Shown here: in pieces, positions 6,095 to 7,143 of the stretch
Position numbering within the stretch: the first letter of the stretch is position 1
Layout: each line of letters begins with the position of its first letter
From: Rhodospirillales bacterium
Lineage (GTDB): Bacteria > Pseudomonadota > Alphaproteobacteria > Acetobacterales > Acetobacteraceae
NCBI GenBank assembly: GCA_028870815.1
Contig: JAGWOU010000083.1
Span: 1 to 7,143 of the forward strand
DNA length: 7,143 nt
Direction: 5' to 3'
The notes under the pieces: generated by a model
Told to the model about the DNA's origin: nothing
The model's input: the letters and a program-made list of their open reading frames with translations, nothing else
Databases searched by the model: none
Position numbers and translations under genes: made by a program

Positions 6095-6931
6095 TTAGCG
6101 GGCATCCCGCTCGTAATGGCGGTAATATTTCTCGGTCACCAGGTCGGTCTGCACGATGATGGCGATATCCGTCGTATTGAACTGACTATCGATCACAGCG
6201 CCATCACCCACAAAGCCACCTAGTCTCAGGTAGCCTTTAATCAGCGGTGGCAGGTGCATCAATGCCTGTTTGGGATCGATTTTTTCAGCAGGCAGCCGGT
6301 GCATCTCGACATAGCGCGAAGGTAGGGCGGACGGGCGGATCGCCTCAGGCGCGCTGTGATGCACGGCCAGATAGGTCAGTTCCTCGGCCAGCGCATCCGG
6401 GTTGGTGCCGTTGAGCGAGGCGCAGCCGAACATCAGGTCGATGCCGTAATGGAAAACATAAGCCGCGATGCCGCGCCAGAGCAGCTGCATGACCATCCGG
6501 CTGCGGTAGGCGGCGGCGGTGCAGCTGCGCCCCAGTTCCAGCTTGCGGCCCGTAAAGCGCTTCAGGGCCGAGATGTCGTATTCGCTCTCGGAATAAAATC
6601 GCCCGAAGGCTTCCGCTGCTTCCTGCCGGATGAGCCGGTAGGTGCCCACCACGCTCTCAGCGCCTTCGCCGAGATCATGGTCCACCACCAGCAGGTGGTC
6701 GGCGATGGCGTCGAATTCATCCTGGTCCAGCTGCGCGGCCAGGGTGGCGGCGTCGGCCTTGGCGCCCATTTCCTCGTAGAATACGCGGTAGCGCAGGGCT
6801 TGGGCGGCTTTTAGCTCCGCCTGCGTGATGGCCAGCCGCACACCGAGATTCCCCGCGCGCAATTCTGCAAAGCCGGGGGCTGCGTTGCCGATGGTGAAGC
6901 GCGGCAACTCTGGTATGACATTCTGGTTCAT
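6095..6931 (-). CDS. olsB: L-ornithine N-alpha-acyltransferase OlsB (ornithine lipid synthesis, GNAT-like)
   Basis: Adds a 3-hydroxy fatty acyl group from acyl carrier protein to the alpha-amino group of ornithine, giving lyso-ornithine lipid, the first step to phosphate-free ornithine membrane lipids; acts at the inner face of the cytoplasmic membrane. The 278 residues show the hemolysin-like GNAT pattern of this family: ALRYRVFYEEMG (45-56), DEFD..ADHLLV (71-82), VVGTYRLI (94-101), FYSESEYDIS (112-121), LELGRSC (131-137), FGCASLNGTNP (168-178), LPPLIKGYLRLGGFVGDGAV (227-246) and FNTTDIAIIV (251-260). No signal peptide or membrane span is evident. Its ATG overlaps the stop of the Fur gene (ATGA), so it is translationally coupled to that regulator. 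The usual partner olsA (a PlsC-type acyltransferase) is not next to it downstream. The family name hemolysin sometimes attached to such proteins is misleading. Confidence 0.88.
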   Translation of the reverse strand: MNQNVIPELPRFTIGNAAPGFAELRAGNLGVRLAITQAELKAAQALRYRVFYEEMGAKADAATLAAQLDQDEFDAIADHLLVVDHDLGEGAESVVGTYRLIRQEAAEAFGRFYSESEYDISALKRFTGRKLELGRSCTAAAYRSRMVMQLLWRGIAAYVFHYGIDLMFGCASLNGTNPDALAEELTYLAVHHSAPEAIRPSALPSRYVEMHRLPAEKIDPKQALMHLPPLIKGYLRLGGFVGDGAVIDSQFNTTDIAIIVQTDLVTEKYYRHYERDAR

Positions 6932-7143
6932 AAGGCGGGCCGCCGCCCAAACAGTTCGATTTTGATCACATCGATCTCCAACCCGCGCGCCCGGGCGATT
7001 TCGCGCAGAGAGAACTCAACATCCGGCGCCTCGAACTCAATGACCTTGCCGGAATCCTTGTCGACCAGATGAAAATGGTGGCCTTCTCCGCTTGGCTCGT
7101 ACCGGGCTCGGCGGCTGCCAAGATCCCGGCGGGAGAGAATGCC
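6928..7143 (-). CDS. Fur-family metal-responsive regulator, C-terminal part only
   Basis: The last 71 residues of a Fur-family repressor; the winged-helix DNA-binding domain lies beyond the right edge. Not listed among complete frames because its start is outside the window. Visible: RARYEPSGEGHHFHL (residues 12-26 of the fragment), SGKVIEF (31-37), LREIARARGLEID (46-58) and a terminal IELFGRRPAL. By alignment to E. coli Fur, the site-1 ligands His88, His90 and Glu101 are kept as His23, His25 and Glu36. His87 and Glu108 of site 2 are kept as His22 and Glu43, but Asp89 is Phe24 and His125 is Ile60. There are no cysteines where E. coli has Cys93 and Cys96, and the His-rich tail is missing. Whether it answers to iron (Fur) or manganese (Mur) cannot be told. 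SGKVIEF argues against Irr. Its TGA overlaps the olsB ATG. Confidence 0.9.
   Translation of the reverse strand, partial: GILSRRDLGSRRARYEPSGEGHHFHLVDKDSGKVIEFEAPDVEFSLREIARARGLEIDVIKIELFGRRPAL

Noticed and set aside
1..7143. A mobile element, defence system or other novel cassette
   Set aside because: No transposase, integrase, repeats, tRNA edge or composition break was seen; every gene is a core or near-core bacterial family, and no room is left for an undetected system.

Overview
The window reads as ordinary chromosomal DNA of a GC-rich alphaproteobacterium. The best taxonomic clues are the alpha-type SspB protein (C-terminal VSLDAFRRR tail), a Fur-family regulator of alphaproteobacterial style (the HLVD..SGKVIEF pattern, with no cysteines where E. 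coli Fur has its pair), and an ornithine-lipid acyltransferase. An acetic-acid-bacteria/Rhodospirillales-type organism fits, but this is an impression from protein style and was not tested.

Layout: all nine genes lie on the minus strand, so transcription runs from the right edge to the left edge. In order of transcription they are: the C-terminal 71 codons of a Fur-family regulator (6928-7143, cut by the window), olsB (6095-6931), sspB (5537-6037), a class I fumarase (3880-5526), a small VOC/glyoxalase-fold protein (3481-3876), queA (2453-3481), tgt (1288-2415), queF (827-1291) and the first 280 codons of queG (1-840, cut by the window). Gaps are tiny: four gene pairs overlap (fur/olsB ATGA, VOC/queA TGATG, tgt/queF ATGA, queF/queG by 14 bases) and the widest gap is 57 bases. 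No stretch of 300 bases lacks a gene. I found no tRNA or rRNA gene, CRISPR array, insertion sequence, convincing terminator or recognisable promoter.

The left half is a four-gene queuosine module. QueF reduces preQ0 to preQ1, Tgt exchanges preQ1 for guanine at position 34 of tRNAs with GUN anticodons, QueA transfers and isomerises the ribosyl part of S-adenosylmethionine to give epoxyqueuosine, and QueG reduces that to queuosine using cobalamin and two [4Fe-4S] clusters. Together they cover every step from preQ0 to finished queuosine. The genes that make preQ0 (folE, queD, queE, queC) are not in the window.

The right half is housekeeping: metal-responsive regulation (Fur), membrane lipid (OlsB), proteolysis adaptor (SspB) and TCA cycle (fumarase). 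No clearly new system is present. The points most worth checking are the altered metal site in the Fur fragment, the tgt start with no visible ribosome binding site, the uncharacterised VOC protein coupled to queA, and olsB without olsA beside it on the downstream side.
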